From an uncultured Lachnospiraceae bacterium (GTDB lineage: Bacteria > Bacillota > Clostridia > Lachnospirales > Lachnospiraceae): 64,000 bases of DNA. The stretch covers positions 74,009-138,008 of the forward strand of contig UQLY01000008.1 in NCBI GenBank assembly GCA_900542015.1, given 5' to 3'. The notes below the pieces were generated by a model, which was given only the letters and a program-made list of their open reading frames with translations, was not told the origin of the DNA and ran no database searches. Position numbers and translations under genes: made by a program. Positions 15,237 to 22,209 of this stretch are shown here, in pieces (within the stretch, counting starts at the first letter, position 1; each line of letters begins with the position of its first letter).

Positions 15237-17636
15237 TTATTTCGCGCCAGCCAGTTTCTTTGTATTTACTTTTAATGTTTTGCTTTCCTTGTAAGGTCTG
15301 AAGAGCAGATAAAGGAAACCGATGATTACCAAAATCGCTACGACAGTACCTACGCCAAACGCGCCTGTTGTGAACAGCGTTCCGACCTGATATACGCACA
15401 GAGAAACCAGATAAGCAAGGATGCACTGATAACCGATTGCGAACCAGAACCATTTCGTATTGTTCATTTCTCTCTTGATCGCTCCCATCGCTGCGAAGCA
15501 AGGCGCGCACAGAAGGTTGAATACCAGGAAGGAGTACGCTGCAATCTGCGTCATGCTGCCTGCGAGCTGTCCCCAGATCTCCGCGCCGTCTTCCGCAACC
15601 TCTGCAAAACCGAAGAGGATACCAAAGGTTCCGACTACATTTTCTTTTGCGATCAATCCGGTTACCGCTGCAACAGCCATCTTCCAGTCGCCCCAGCCAA
15701 GAGGTGTGAAGATCGGTGCGATAACGCTTCCGATATTTGCCAGAATACTGTTGTTGAGCTGTTCCGCTTCCAGCATACCGAAGGAACCGTCAACCCATCC
15801 GAAGCTCATTAAGAACCAGAGAACGATAGTGGATAACAGGATGATGGTACCCGCCTTTTTGATAAAGGACCAGCCTCTCTCCCACATGCTTCTGAGCACA
15901 TTGCCTACCGTAGGCAGGTGGTAAGCCGGCAGCTCCATAACGAAGGGAGCCGGATCGCCTGCAAACATTTTTGTTTTCTTTAAAATAATACCGGAGCAGA
16001 TAATCGCCGCAATTCCCACAAAGTATGCGCTGGGCGCTACCCAGGAAGCTCCGTCGAACAACGCGCCCGCGATCAATGCGATAATCGGCAGTTTTGCGCC
16101 GCACGGAATAAACGTCGTCGTCATAATCGTCATCTTGCGGTCCCTGTCGTTTTCAATGGTTCTTGACGCCATAACGCCGGGAACGCCGCAGCCCGTACCG
16201 ATCAACATCGGAATAAAGGATTTTCCGGATAAACCGAATTTGCGGAAAATTCTGTCCATGATAAACGCTACACGAGCCATATAACCGCACGCCTCCAGGA
16301 ATGCGAGGAAGATAAACAATACAAGCATCTGAGGCACAAAGCCCAGTACCGCGCCGACGCCGGCAACAATACCGTCTAAGATCAGCCCCTGCAGCCAGTC
16401 TGCACAGCCGATGGCATTAAGCAGGTTTTCAACCAATACCGGCACGCCGGGAACCCATACGCCGTAATCCGCAGGATCAGGACCTTCTTCTCCCATATCC
16501 GCAAGTAACGCTTCCGCTTCATTCGCCGTCGTTTCCGAAAGCTCTACCGTCTCAAGCACTTCGCCCTCTTCATCTAAAATATCAACGCTTGCAGCGCCTT
16601 CTTCATATGCCGCTACAATCTGATCCGCTCTGTCATAATCAGCCGCAGCGTCTTCATACGCGCCGCTTCCGATGCCGAACAGATGCCAGCCGTCTCCGAA
16701 TACACCGTCGTTCGCCCAGTCCGTAGCCCAGGTTCCCACCGTCGTAACGGATACATAATATACAAGCCACATAACCAAAGCAAAAATCGGCAGCGCAAGG
16801 AACCTGTTTGTGACAATCCTGTCGATTTTATCGGATACGCTCATCTTCTTGCCGGTTTCCTTTTTGGTAACGCAATCGCCGATAATCGAAGAAATATAAA
16901 CATATCTTTCGTTGGTAATAATACTTTCCGTATCGTCGTCAAAAGCATCTTCCAACTGTTTGATCTGTACCGATACGTCGGGAACGCTCTTTAACTGTTC
17001 GCCGATTTTATCATCTTTTTCCAACAGCTTGATCGCGAAGAATCTCTTTTGTTCTTCCGCTACGTCGCTTCCCAGCATATCTTCCACAGCTTTGATCGCG
17101 TCCTCAACAGCGGGAGCAAATTCATGTACCGGAACAGCCGCGTTCTTTTTCTGCGCCAAGCCTACGGCTTTTTCAGCCATCTTCTGGATTCCCGTTCCTT
17201 TTAAAGCGGAAATCTCAACAACCTCGCAGCCCAGCTTCTGGCTCAGCTTATCGATATGTATGGTGTCTCCGGATTTTTCCAGAATATCAATCATGTTTAC
17301 CGCCATGATTACCGGAATACCCAGCTCCATAATCTGAGTTGACAGGTATAAGTTTCTCTCAATGTTGGTACCGTCTACAATATTGATAATCGCGTCCGGT
17401 CTTTCATTGATCAGATAATTTCTCGCTACCACTTCTTCCAGTGTGTAGGGAGACAGGGAATAAATTCCCGGCAAGTCCATGATCGCAACATCTTTGTGTC
17501 CTTTGAGCTTACCTTCCTTTTTTTCTACCGTAACGCCCGGCCAGTTACCAACAAACTGATTGGAACCTGTCAGAGCGTTGAATAATGTTGTTTTTCCACA
17601 GTTCGGATTGCCTGCTAAAGCAATTTTAATAGACAT
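15237..17636 (-). CDS. feoB: ferrous iron transport protein B
   Basis: The 799-residue FeoB imports Fe2+ across the membrane. The N-terminal G domain shows G1 GNPNCGKT (9-16), G3 DLPGIYSL (54-61) and G4 NMID (114-117), followed by the helical GDI domain. The membrane half carries the Gate motifs, including PCGAKLPI. It is longer than most Clostridial FeoB: an acidic segment of about 70 residues (roughly 325-393) is inserted after the first TM helix. It is the third gene of a feoA-feoA-feoB row (20 nt gap). A Fur box and a DtxR-type operator sit at the operon promoter. Confidence 0.97.
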   Translation of the reverse strand: MSIKIALAGNPNCGKTTLFNALTGSNQFVGNWPGVTVEKKEGKLKGHKDVAIMDLPGIYSLSPYTLEEVVARNYLINERPDAIINIVDGTNIERNLYLSTQIMELGIPVIMAVNMIDILEKSGDTIHIDKLSQKLGCEVVEISALKGTGIQKMAEKAVGLAQKKNAAVPVHEFAPAVEDAIKAVEDMLGSDVAEEQKRFFAIKLLEKDDKIGEQLKSVPDVSVQIKQLEDAFDDDTESIITNERYVYISSIIGDCVTKKETGKKMSVSDKIDRIVTNRFLALPIFALVMWLVYYVSVTTVGTWATDWANDGVFGDGWHLFGIGSGAYEDAAADYDRADQIVAAYEEGAASVDILDEEGEVLETVELSETTANEAEALLADMGEEGPDPADYGVWVPGVPVLVENLLNAIGCADWLQGLILDGIVAGVGAVLGFVPQMLVLFIFLAFLEACGYMARVAFIMDRIFRKFGLSGKSFIPMLIGTGCGVPGVMASRTIENDRDRKMTIMTTTFIPCGAKLPIIALIAGALFDGASWVAPSAYFVGIAAIICSGIILKKTKMFAGDPAPFVMELPAYHLPTVGNVLRSMWERGWSFIKKAGTIILLSTIVLWFLMSFGWVDGSFGMLEAEQLNNSILANIGSVIAPIFTPLGWGDWKMAVAAVTGLIAKENVVGTFGILFGFAEVAEDGAEIWGQLAGSMTQIAAYSFLVFNLLCAPCFAAMGAIKREMNNTKWFWFAIGYQCILAYLVSLCVYQVGTLFTTGAFGVGTVVAILVIIGFLYLLFRPYKESKTLKVNTKKLAGAK

Positions 17637-17656
17637 TTTTCTACTCCTTCTTTCCT

Positions 17657-17878
17657 TTATTCTACCTCGATCATTTCCGCATCCGCTTTACGCAGGGATA
17701 ATTCATATCCTCTGACAGTAACTTCAACGGGATCTCCCAGGGGCGCTACCTTTCTTACATAAATATCGACTCCCTTTGTGATTCCCATGTCCATGATCCG
17801 TCTCTTAACCGGACCTTCACCGGACAGTTTCTTCACAGTAACTGTCTGCCCGCAGGCAACTTCCTTCAGTGTTTTCAT
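17657..17878 (-). CDS. feoA: FeoA family protein (second copy)
   Basis: A 73-residue SH3-like FeoA, a cytosolic partner needed for FeoB activity. Typical wording is VKKLSGEGPVKRRIMDMGI and the C-terminal VTVRGYELSLRKADAEMIEVE. The start at 17878 is preferred because GGAAGGAG precedes it; an upstream Met at 17896 has none. It lies between the first feoA (27 nt) and feoB (20 nt). Two unfused feoA copies before feoB are common in Clostridia. Confidence 0.93.
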   Translation of the reverse strand: MKTLKEVACGQTVTVKKLSGEGPVKRRIMDMGITKGVDIYVRKVAPLGDPVEVTVRGYELSLRKADAEMIEVE

Positions 17879-17905
17879 AATGTACTCCTTCCTCATAGAT
17901 ATCTT

Positions 17906-18121
17906 TTATGAAACCATAATCTTGTTTGCCATGTCTTTTCCGATGGCAACTCTGGAATCCTTAATATTGACAATGATGTTGCCGCCGACCTGAGAAATGA
18001 CGGTCACGGTTCCACCGCATACAAAACCGAGATTCTCCAAAAATCTCCGGGTTTCTTCTTTGCCTCCCACCCGTGCGATCACATTGGGCTCTCCTTCTTT
18101 AACCATAGATAACGGCATCAT
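17906..18121 (-). CDS. feoA: FeoA family protein (first copy)
   Basis: A 71-residue FeoA/SH3-like protein, first gene of the feo operon. It has the family pattern PNVIARVGGKEETRRFLENL, then GGTVTVISQVGGNIIVNIKD and RVAIGKDMANKIMV. It differs clearly from the second copy, so the two probably do different jobs at FeoB. ATG at 18121 is chosen over a GTG at 18127 because AAGGAAGG lies 6 nt before it. The leader from the promoter contains the Fur box. Confidence 0.92.
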   Translation of the reverse strand: MMPLSMVKEGEPNVIARVGGKEETRRFLENLGFVCGGTVTVISQVGGNIIVNIKDSRVAIGKDMANKIMVS

Positions 18122-18161
18122 ACTCACCCTTCCTTTTCAAAAAGTAAATTGTCAAAGTAAT

Positions 18162-18176
18162 TGATAATGATTTTCA
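18162..18176 (-). promoter_or_regulatory. Fur box in the feo leader
   Basis: TGATAATGATTTTCA matches the 15-bp Fur 7-1-7 consensus TGATAATNATTATCA with one mismatch. It lies between the feo -10 (18196-18201) and the first feoA start, where bound Fur-Fe2+ would block transcription. This is the best Fur box in the window. Confidence 0.85.
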
Positions 18177-18191
18177 TTTGCTCTTTTCGAT

Positions 18192-18224
18192 AGTTAGTAT
18201 ATTCTAACTTTTATTCGTTGTCAA
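18192..18224 (-). promoter_or_regulatory. feo promoter with DtxR-type operator over the -10
   Basis: On the minus strand TTGACA (18219-18224) and TATACT (18196-18201) are exactly 17 nt apart, a near-ideal promoter. The inverted repeat AGTTAG-N6-CTAACT at 18192-18209 covers the -10. The divergent neighbour encodes a DtxR-family regulator, the most likely ligand. The same core is found over the likely eno -10. Confidence 0.8.
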
Positions 18225-18273
18225 TAATCCAAAGAAGATTTTTTGTGATTTTTTTCAAACTTTTTTTCAAAAT

Positions 18274-18303
18274 TTGAAAGACAGCTTACGATTATGCTAT
18301 AAT
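18274..18303 (+). promoter_or_regulatory. promoter of the DtxR-family gene
   Basis: TTGAAA (18274-18279) and TATAAT (18298-18303) are 18 nt apart. A second TATAAT lies at 18310-18315 but has no good -35. The transcript would carry the structured leader at 18326-18385. Confidence 0.7.
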
Positions 18304-18325
18304 GGGCGGTATAATATAAGGAAAA

Positions 18326-18385
18326 AAACGGTTCGCTTCGGGCGAAGAGCCCAACCGCAAAGGTTGCCGCAAGCCGCGACCGTTT
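18326..18385 (+). promoter_or_regulatory. structured 5' leader of the DtxR-family gene
   Basis: AAACGGT (18326-18332) pairs with ACCGTTT (18379-18385) to close a multiloop holding TTCGC/GCGAA with loop TTCGG (18332-18346; its first T is shared with the closing stem) and AACC/GGTT with loop GCAAA (18353-18365). The fold ends just before the AGGGG site of the regulator gene. It does not match a riboswitch class I can recall; it may be a regulatory RNA or simply a stable leader. Confidence 0.4.
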
Positions 18386-18403
18386 ATGACAAGGGGTGAA
18401 TTT

Positions 18404-18763
18404 ATGAATACCAATGAATCCGCAGAAAACTATTTGGAAACGATCCTGATCCTGAGCCACAAGCTCCCCGTCGTCCGCTCCGTGGACATTGCCACAGAAC
18501 TCGGCTTCAAAAAATCCAGCGTCAGCATCGCAATGAAAAATTTAAGAGAAAAGCAGATGATTACCGTAACCGACGCTGGATTCATCTATCTGACCGACGC
18601 CGGCAGGGAAGTCGCAGAAATGATTTACGAAAGGCACCAGTTACTTTCCGACTGGCTCATACGTCTCGGCGTTCCGTCCGAAATCGCAACAGCCGACGCC
18701 TGCAAGATCGAACACGTCATCAGCAAAGAAAGTTTTGAAGCAATCAAAAAGCATGTGAAATAA
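18404..18763 (+). CDS. DtxR/MntR-family metal-dependent transcriptional regulator
   Basis: The 119-residue repressor has an N-terminal winged helix (SAENYLETILILSHK, then VRSVDIATELGFKKSSVSIA as recognition region) and the dimerisation/metal domain with H78 in YERHQLL and the ligand set C100, E103, H104 in DACKIEH. Cys at the first of these positions is the DtxR/IdeR pattern (iron) rather than the Glu of MntR. The C-terminal SH3 domain is absent, as in MntR. It is divergent from feoA-feoA-feoB and probably acts on the AGTTAG-N6-CTAACT palindromes. The start at 18404 follows AAGGGG; the earlier Met has no site. Confidence 0.92.
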   Translation: MNTNESAENYLETILILSHKLPVVRSVDIATELGFKKSSVSIAMKNLREKQMITVTDAGFIYLTDAGREVAEMIYERHQLLSDWLIRLGVPSEIATADACKIEHVISKESFEAIKKHVK

Positions 18764-18781
18764 AATTTCACATGCTTTTTT
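18751..18781 (+). terminator. terminator overlapping the regulator's stop codon
   Basis: GCATGTGAAA (18751-18760) and TTTCACATGC (18766-18775) pair perfectly around TAAAA, followed by a T run; a matching A run precedes it, so it also works on the minus strand. The stop codon lies in the loop. The remaining 18782-18967 holds nothing I can identify. Confidence 0.88.
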
Positions 18782-18967
18782 ACTGCCGCTATATTGCACG
18801 GCAATGCCGCCCGGACCCGCCCGGTCCGGTCAAAGCCATTCTAAGACCCCGTCATATTTTTGGGCAAAATCTTGCAACCGATTGTTATGCTTGCAAAGCC
18901 GCATAATCAGCGGGTTTCCTCCCTGCTTCCGTCCCGTTTTCTCTCGCGTTTTTCCATTGCCCGGACA

Positions 18968-19498
18968 TTAAAATTCAATCCCTTTTCGCGCCGCAATTCC
19001 TTTTTCAAACGGGTGTTTTTCACATCTCATTTCCGTCACATAGTCCGCCGCGTCCTTAAGCGCCTGCTCCGGGTCCCGCCCGGTCATGACCAGCTCGATA
19101 TTTTCCGGCTTATGCAGCAGCACCTCCTCTAACCTGCTCCGGTCAACCAGGCGCCATCTATAGGCGTAAGTGATCTCGTCAAGCACCACAACTCCCCCGT
19201 CCTTCATCCGTCCGATTTCTTCAATCGCCGTTTCCAACAGTTTTTCCTGTTCCGCGGCAAAAACCTCCTTCTCCTCCCCGCTCATCCTGCTGTAAAATCC
19301 TTTCGGCGTCTTTGCATGAGCTGTTTTGACGCCAGGAATCTTTTTGAGCACTTCGACTTCTCCCGAAGTATCGTCTTTCATAAACTGTATAAATAATACT
19401 CGTTTTTTATTTCCCGCCGCGCGGACGCACAGCCCGACCGCCGCCGTCGTCTTTCCTTTTCCGTCCCCGTAATATAAATGGATCAATCCTTTCTCCAT
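18968..19498 (-). CDS. cob(I)yrinic acid a,c-diamide adenosyltransferase (CobO/BtuR type)
   Basis: The 176-residue enzyme transfers the adenosyl group of ATP to Co(I) corrinoids to make adenosylcobalamin. The P-loop is YYGDGKGKTTAAVGLCVRAAG at the N-terminus, followed by VLFIQFMK, VVLDEITYA with the Walker B-like Asp-Glu, and the C-terminal VMTGRDP motif. Its start overlaps the end of the DNA-glycosylase/MetH-activation fusion gene by 16 nt, so translation is probably coupled. No cobalamin riboswitch was seen upstream of the pair. Confidence 0.93.
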   Translation of the reverse strand: MEKGLIHLYYGDGKGKTTAAVGLCVRAAGNKKRVLFIQFMKDDTSGEVEVLKKIPGVKTAHAKTPKGFYSRMSGEEKEVFAAEQEKLLETAIEEIGRMKDGGVVVLDEITYAYRWRLVDRSRLEEVLLHKPENIELVMTGRDPEQALKDAADYVTEMRCEKHPFEKGIAARKGIEF

Positions 19499-20625
19499 AC
19501 TGCATTTCCTTCCCTTCCAAATATTTGCTGATATCCGTAGCGAAAAGGTCCCGCCGCCTTCTTCCTGTTGGGACAGTCAACCCTGGTGCAGTCCGCGCAA
19601 ATATCGGCGCACGCTGCATTTTTCTCATCTGACAATTCCGTCATAAAAACAACTGTTTTTTGCGGCGTCATGGCAAGCGCCTCGTTGCAGGACACCTCCC
19701 CAACTCCCATCCTTTCCAACAGCTTCGGCACCTCTTTCATCTGCTCTTCGTCAAAAAAGCGCAGCCTGCCCGGATATTTCTTTTCTCTCTCATAGAATTG
19801 CGCTCCGAACAGCTCATACGCCCGGCGCAAAATCCCCATGGCGAAGCAATCCGCCGCATACGCCTGCAGCAATTCTCCTTTTGTTTCATACAGCGTCGTC
19901 ATTTCGTCATAGGCGCTGCCAATTGTCATAACAGCCGTAATTTCATTTTGTTCCCGCAAATACCAGACCTTAACCGAAGCTTCTGCCTCCCGCTCGTCGC
20001 TTCCGTAAAAATCCGTCCACACTTTCAGGCAGGCATCCAGGTCCGACTCCCGAAAATGCGCCTGCTTTAAAAAGAGACGGAAATCCTCTACGGATACCTT
20101 TACAGCGTAGGTTAAAAACCGCGCCTGTGTCCAAACGGCTCCGATCGCCTCTCTCCAGACCGCCGTCAGCTTCTCCAGCGAATACGCCGCGTTTGCCGGG
20201 CTGGTGGACGGCAGTACGACGCACTCCTTCCCCGTCACGGGTTGTATATACTTCCGATAAAATCTCTCCGCCGTTTTTCCGTTTACAAAGACCGTTTTTA
20301 CCTTTGTCTTTTGCAACAGCCCCGGAATATCCGCCGTGACCACATTTTTAATACTGCTGTCGCTGGAGCCCCTGATATCGCATTCCTCAATCACGTCCCA
20401 GACCGCCACGCAGGAATCCAACAGCATTTTTTTCTTTTCCGCTATGGTCGCGGGCGTTTCCTTTCCCAAAACGGCGGACAACACCTTCCAAAAGCGGTTT
20501 TGCGGGTGCCCGTAATAAAACCCGTTTTCTCTGGATTTTACGGAAGGAAGGCTCCCCAATATGAGGATTTCCGAATTTTCATCGCAGACCGGCTCAAACG
20601 GCTGCTTAATATGCGTATATTCCAT
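19483..20625 (-). CDS. fusion: DNA-deoxyinosine (UDG-superfamily) glycosylase + MetH-activation-like domain
   Basis: The 380-residue frame is continuous and joins two unrelated parts. Residues 1-160 look like DNA-deoxyinosine/uracil glycosylase family proteins: ILGSLPSVKSRENGFYYGHP then QNRFW, and the late LPSTSPANAAYS motif. Residues about 170-380 resemble the reactivation domain of B12-dependent methionine synthase as found in stand-alone corrinoid-associated proteins: TIGSAYDEMTTLYETKGELL, EALAMTPQKTVVFM, and a Cys cluster C339, C343, C346, C351 ending in CPNR. The gene for a corrinoid adenosyltransferase overlaps its end. The link between DNA repair and corrinoid handling is unexplained; the two domains could have been joined by loss of an intergenic stop. 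Confidence 0.72.
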   Translation of the reverse strand: MEYTHIKQPFEPVCDENSEILILGSLPSVKSRENGFYYGHPQNRFWKVLSAVLGKETPATIAEKKKMLLDSCVAVWDVIEECDIRGSSDSSIKNVVTADIPGLLQKTKVKTVFVNGKTAERFYRKYIQPVTGKECVVLPSTSPANAAYSLEKLTAVWREAIGAVWTQARFLTYAVKVSVEDFRLFLKQAHFRESDLDACLKVWTDFYGSDEREAEASVKVWYLREQNEITAVMTIGSAYDEMTTLYETKGELLQAYAADCFAMGILRRAYELFGAQFYEREKKYPGRLRFFDEEQMKEVPKLLERMGVGEVSCNEALAMTPQKTVVFMTELSDEKNAACADICADCTRVDCPNRKKAAGPFRYGYQQIFGREGNAVWRKD

Positions 20626-20809
20626 GTCCGAGACTCCTTTGACTGCTCCTCTTTATTTTTATCACTCATTCTATCACATATTATTTATCATATCACATTT
20701 CCCGGCAAATACGAAATCTAAAGGAACTATAAAACACAGAATATTCATTTGCATTTTCCGTATAAATCAACTAAACTGTAATAATAGAGAACAGAAAGGA
20801 GTTTTTGCG

Positions 20810-21511
20810 ATGTCCTTTATTTCTTTTTCTCATGTCCGTAAAGATTATCAGATGGGCGAAGTGATTATTCAGGCATTGAACGATGTCAATTTTGAAATTG
20901 AAAAAGGCGAACTAACGGTTATCCTCGGTTCCTCGGGAGCCGGCAAGACAACCGCTCTCAATATCCTTGGCGGGATGGATACCGCCACCGACGGCAGCGT
21001 ACTGGTGGACGGCGTGGATTTAACCGCCTGCAACAAAAAAGCGCTGACCAGGTACCGCCGGGAAGATATCGGATTCGTCTTCCAGTTTTATAACCTGGTA
21101 CCCAATCTGACCGCTTTGGAAAATGTGGAATTGGCGGCGCAGATCTGCAAAGATTCCCTGGACGCCGCAGCCGTTTTAGAAAAGGTCGGTCTGAAGGATC
21201 GTATGTCCAATTTTCCGGCGCAGTTATCAGGCGGCGAACAACAGCGCGTCGCGATTGCCCGAGCAATCGCCAAGAACCCCAAGCTGCTGTTGTGCGACGA
21301 GCCCACCGGCGCTTTGGATTATGCCACAGGCAAACAGATCCTTCAATTATTGCAGGATACCTGCCGCCGTGAAAATATGACGGTGTTAATCATTACCCAC
21401 AATTCCGCGCTGGCGCCCATGGCTGATAAGGTCATCCGCTTTAAAAGCGGAAAGGTTACCGACATTACCGTCAACCCGTCGCCTACCCCCATTGCGGAAA
21501 TCGAATGGTAA
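20810..21511 (+). CDS. orphan ABC transporter ATP-binding protein (LolD/MacB type)
   Basis: The 233-residue subunit has Walker A GSSGAGKTT, signature LSGGEQQR, Walker B LLCDEPTGALD and the switch His in ITHNS. It belongs to the type that drives FtsX-like permeases, but no permease gene is adjacent. The next gene encodes a small Thr-rich membrane protein, and the strand then ends in a large hairpin element. The start at 20810 follows AGAAAGGAG; the open frame extends further upstream without a site. It may use a permease encoded elsewhere or be what is left of a lost operon. Confidence 0.88.
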   Translation: MSFISFSHVRKDYQMGEVIIQALNDVNFEIEKGELTVILGSSGAGKTTALNILGGMDTATDGSVLVDGVDLTACNKKALTRYRREDIGFVFQFYNLVPNLTALENVELAAQICKDSLDAAAVLEKVGLKDRMSNFPAQLSGGEQQRVAIARAIAKNPKLLLCDEPTGALDYATGKQILQLLQDTCRRENMTVLIITHNSALAPMADKVIRFKSGKVTDITVNPSPTPIAEIEW

Positions 21512-21605
21512 AACCGGGCGGTGCCTCCGTAAACGCTTTGCAGCGTTATAGAAAAACAATAAACAGCGGACTCTTTCAGTCCGTAACAGAAAGGAAATTC
21601 CGATC

Positions 21606-21962
21606 ATGAGTCAGGAAAAGGTAAACAAATACAAAGAAGAAAAGAAAAACAGAAAGGCACGGCTGGAAAAAGAAAAGAAGCATAAGAAATTCTGGAAAAT
21701 TTTCGGTCCCGTACTTGCCGTTCTCGTAGTTGCCGCTATCGGCGCAGGCATTTACTATATTCCCAGGCTGACCAACAAGGCGGCACAACAGCAAAGCGCC
21801 CAGGAAATCGATATGGACGCGTTAATGGAAATGCTCAATTCCTCCGTCTCCGGCAACACTACCGACGGTACCGGCACCGACACTACCGGCACTACTGGCG
21901 ACACCACCGACACAACCACACCGACAGCCGGCGAAACAACCGCACCCGAAACCGCCGAATAA
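21606..21962 (+). CDS. small membrane protein with Thr-rich outer tail
   Basis: The 118-residue protein starts with a highly basic coiled stretch (KVNKYKEEKKNRKARLEKEK), has one TM helix at about 38-56 (VLAVLVVAAIGAGIYYI), and ends in a Thr/Gly/Asp low-complexity tail of about 35 residues that would lie outside the cell. No known domain was recognised. It follows the orphan ABC ATPase by 94 nt and has its own AGAAAGGAAA site. In related layouts such a protein sits between an ABC ATPase and an FtsX permease; here the permease is missing. Confidence 0.65.
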   Translation: MSQEKVNKYKEEKKNRKARLEKEKKHKKFWKIFGPVLAVLVVAAIGAGIYYIPRLTNKAAQQQSAQEIDMDALMEMLNSSVSGNTTDGTGTDTTGTTGDTTDTTTPTAGETTAPETAE

Positions 21963-22051
21963 CTGCATCAACAGCCACCAAATAGCCAAACGGCTACAGC
22001 CTTTACACGAATCAGACAAGCACCAAAAAAACACGGCTGTCGCAATGTAGC

Positions 22052-22183
22052 AAAAAACGGTATCTGTTAAAGGAAACCTTTATAAAAACGCCGGTGCTTA
22101 ATCCGCGTATTTTGCGGATTTATGCACCGCTGCGTTTTTGTAGAGCGAAAGCGCGTTTCCTTTAACAGATACCGTTTTTTCTA
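22052..22183. repeat. structured inverted-repeat element, copy 1 (three-way junction core)
   Basis: A perfect 26-bp stem (22052-22077 with 22155-22180) encloses a core that folds into one long hairpin (AAAAACGC/GCGTTTTT, CGGTGC/GCACCG, ATCCGC/GCGGAT, loop GTATTTT) and a small GC-GAAA-GC hairpin. The core aligns with that of the element at 59839-60034 although the outer arms are unrelated. Imperfect direct repeats AATGTAGC (22044-22051) and AATGCAGC (22184-22191) flank it. It lies between convergent genes and has T6 on both strands, so it can also act as a terminator. Confidence 0.75.
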
Positions 22184-22209
22184 AATGCAGCGTTTTCTTC
22201 TGCCATCTA

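Noticed and set aside
19483..20740. A cobalamin riboswitch before the corrinoid adenosyltransferase operon
   Set aside because: The 20626-20809 leader has none of the conserved B12-box sequence and is too short and AT-rich.
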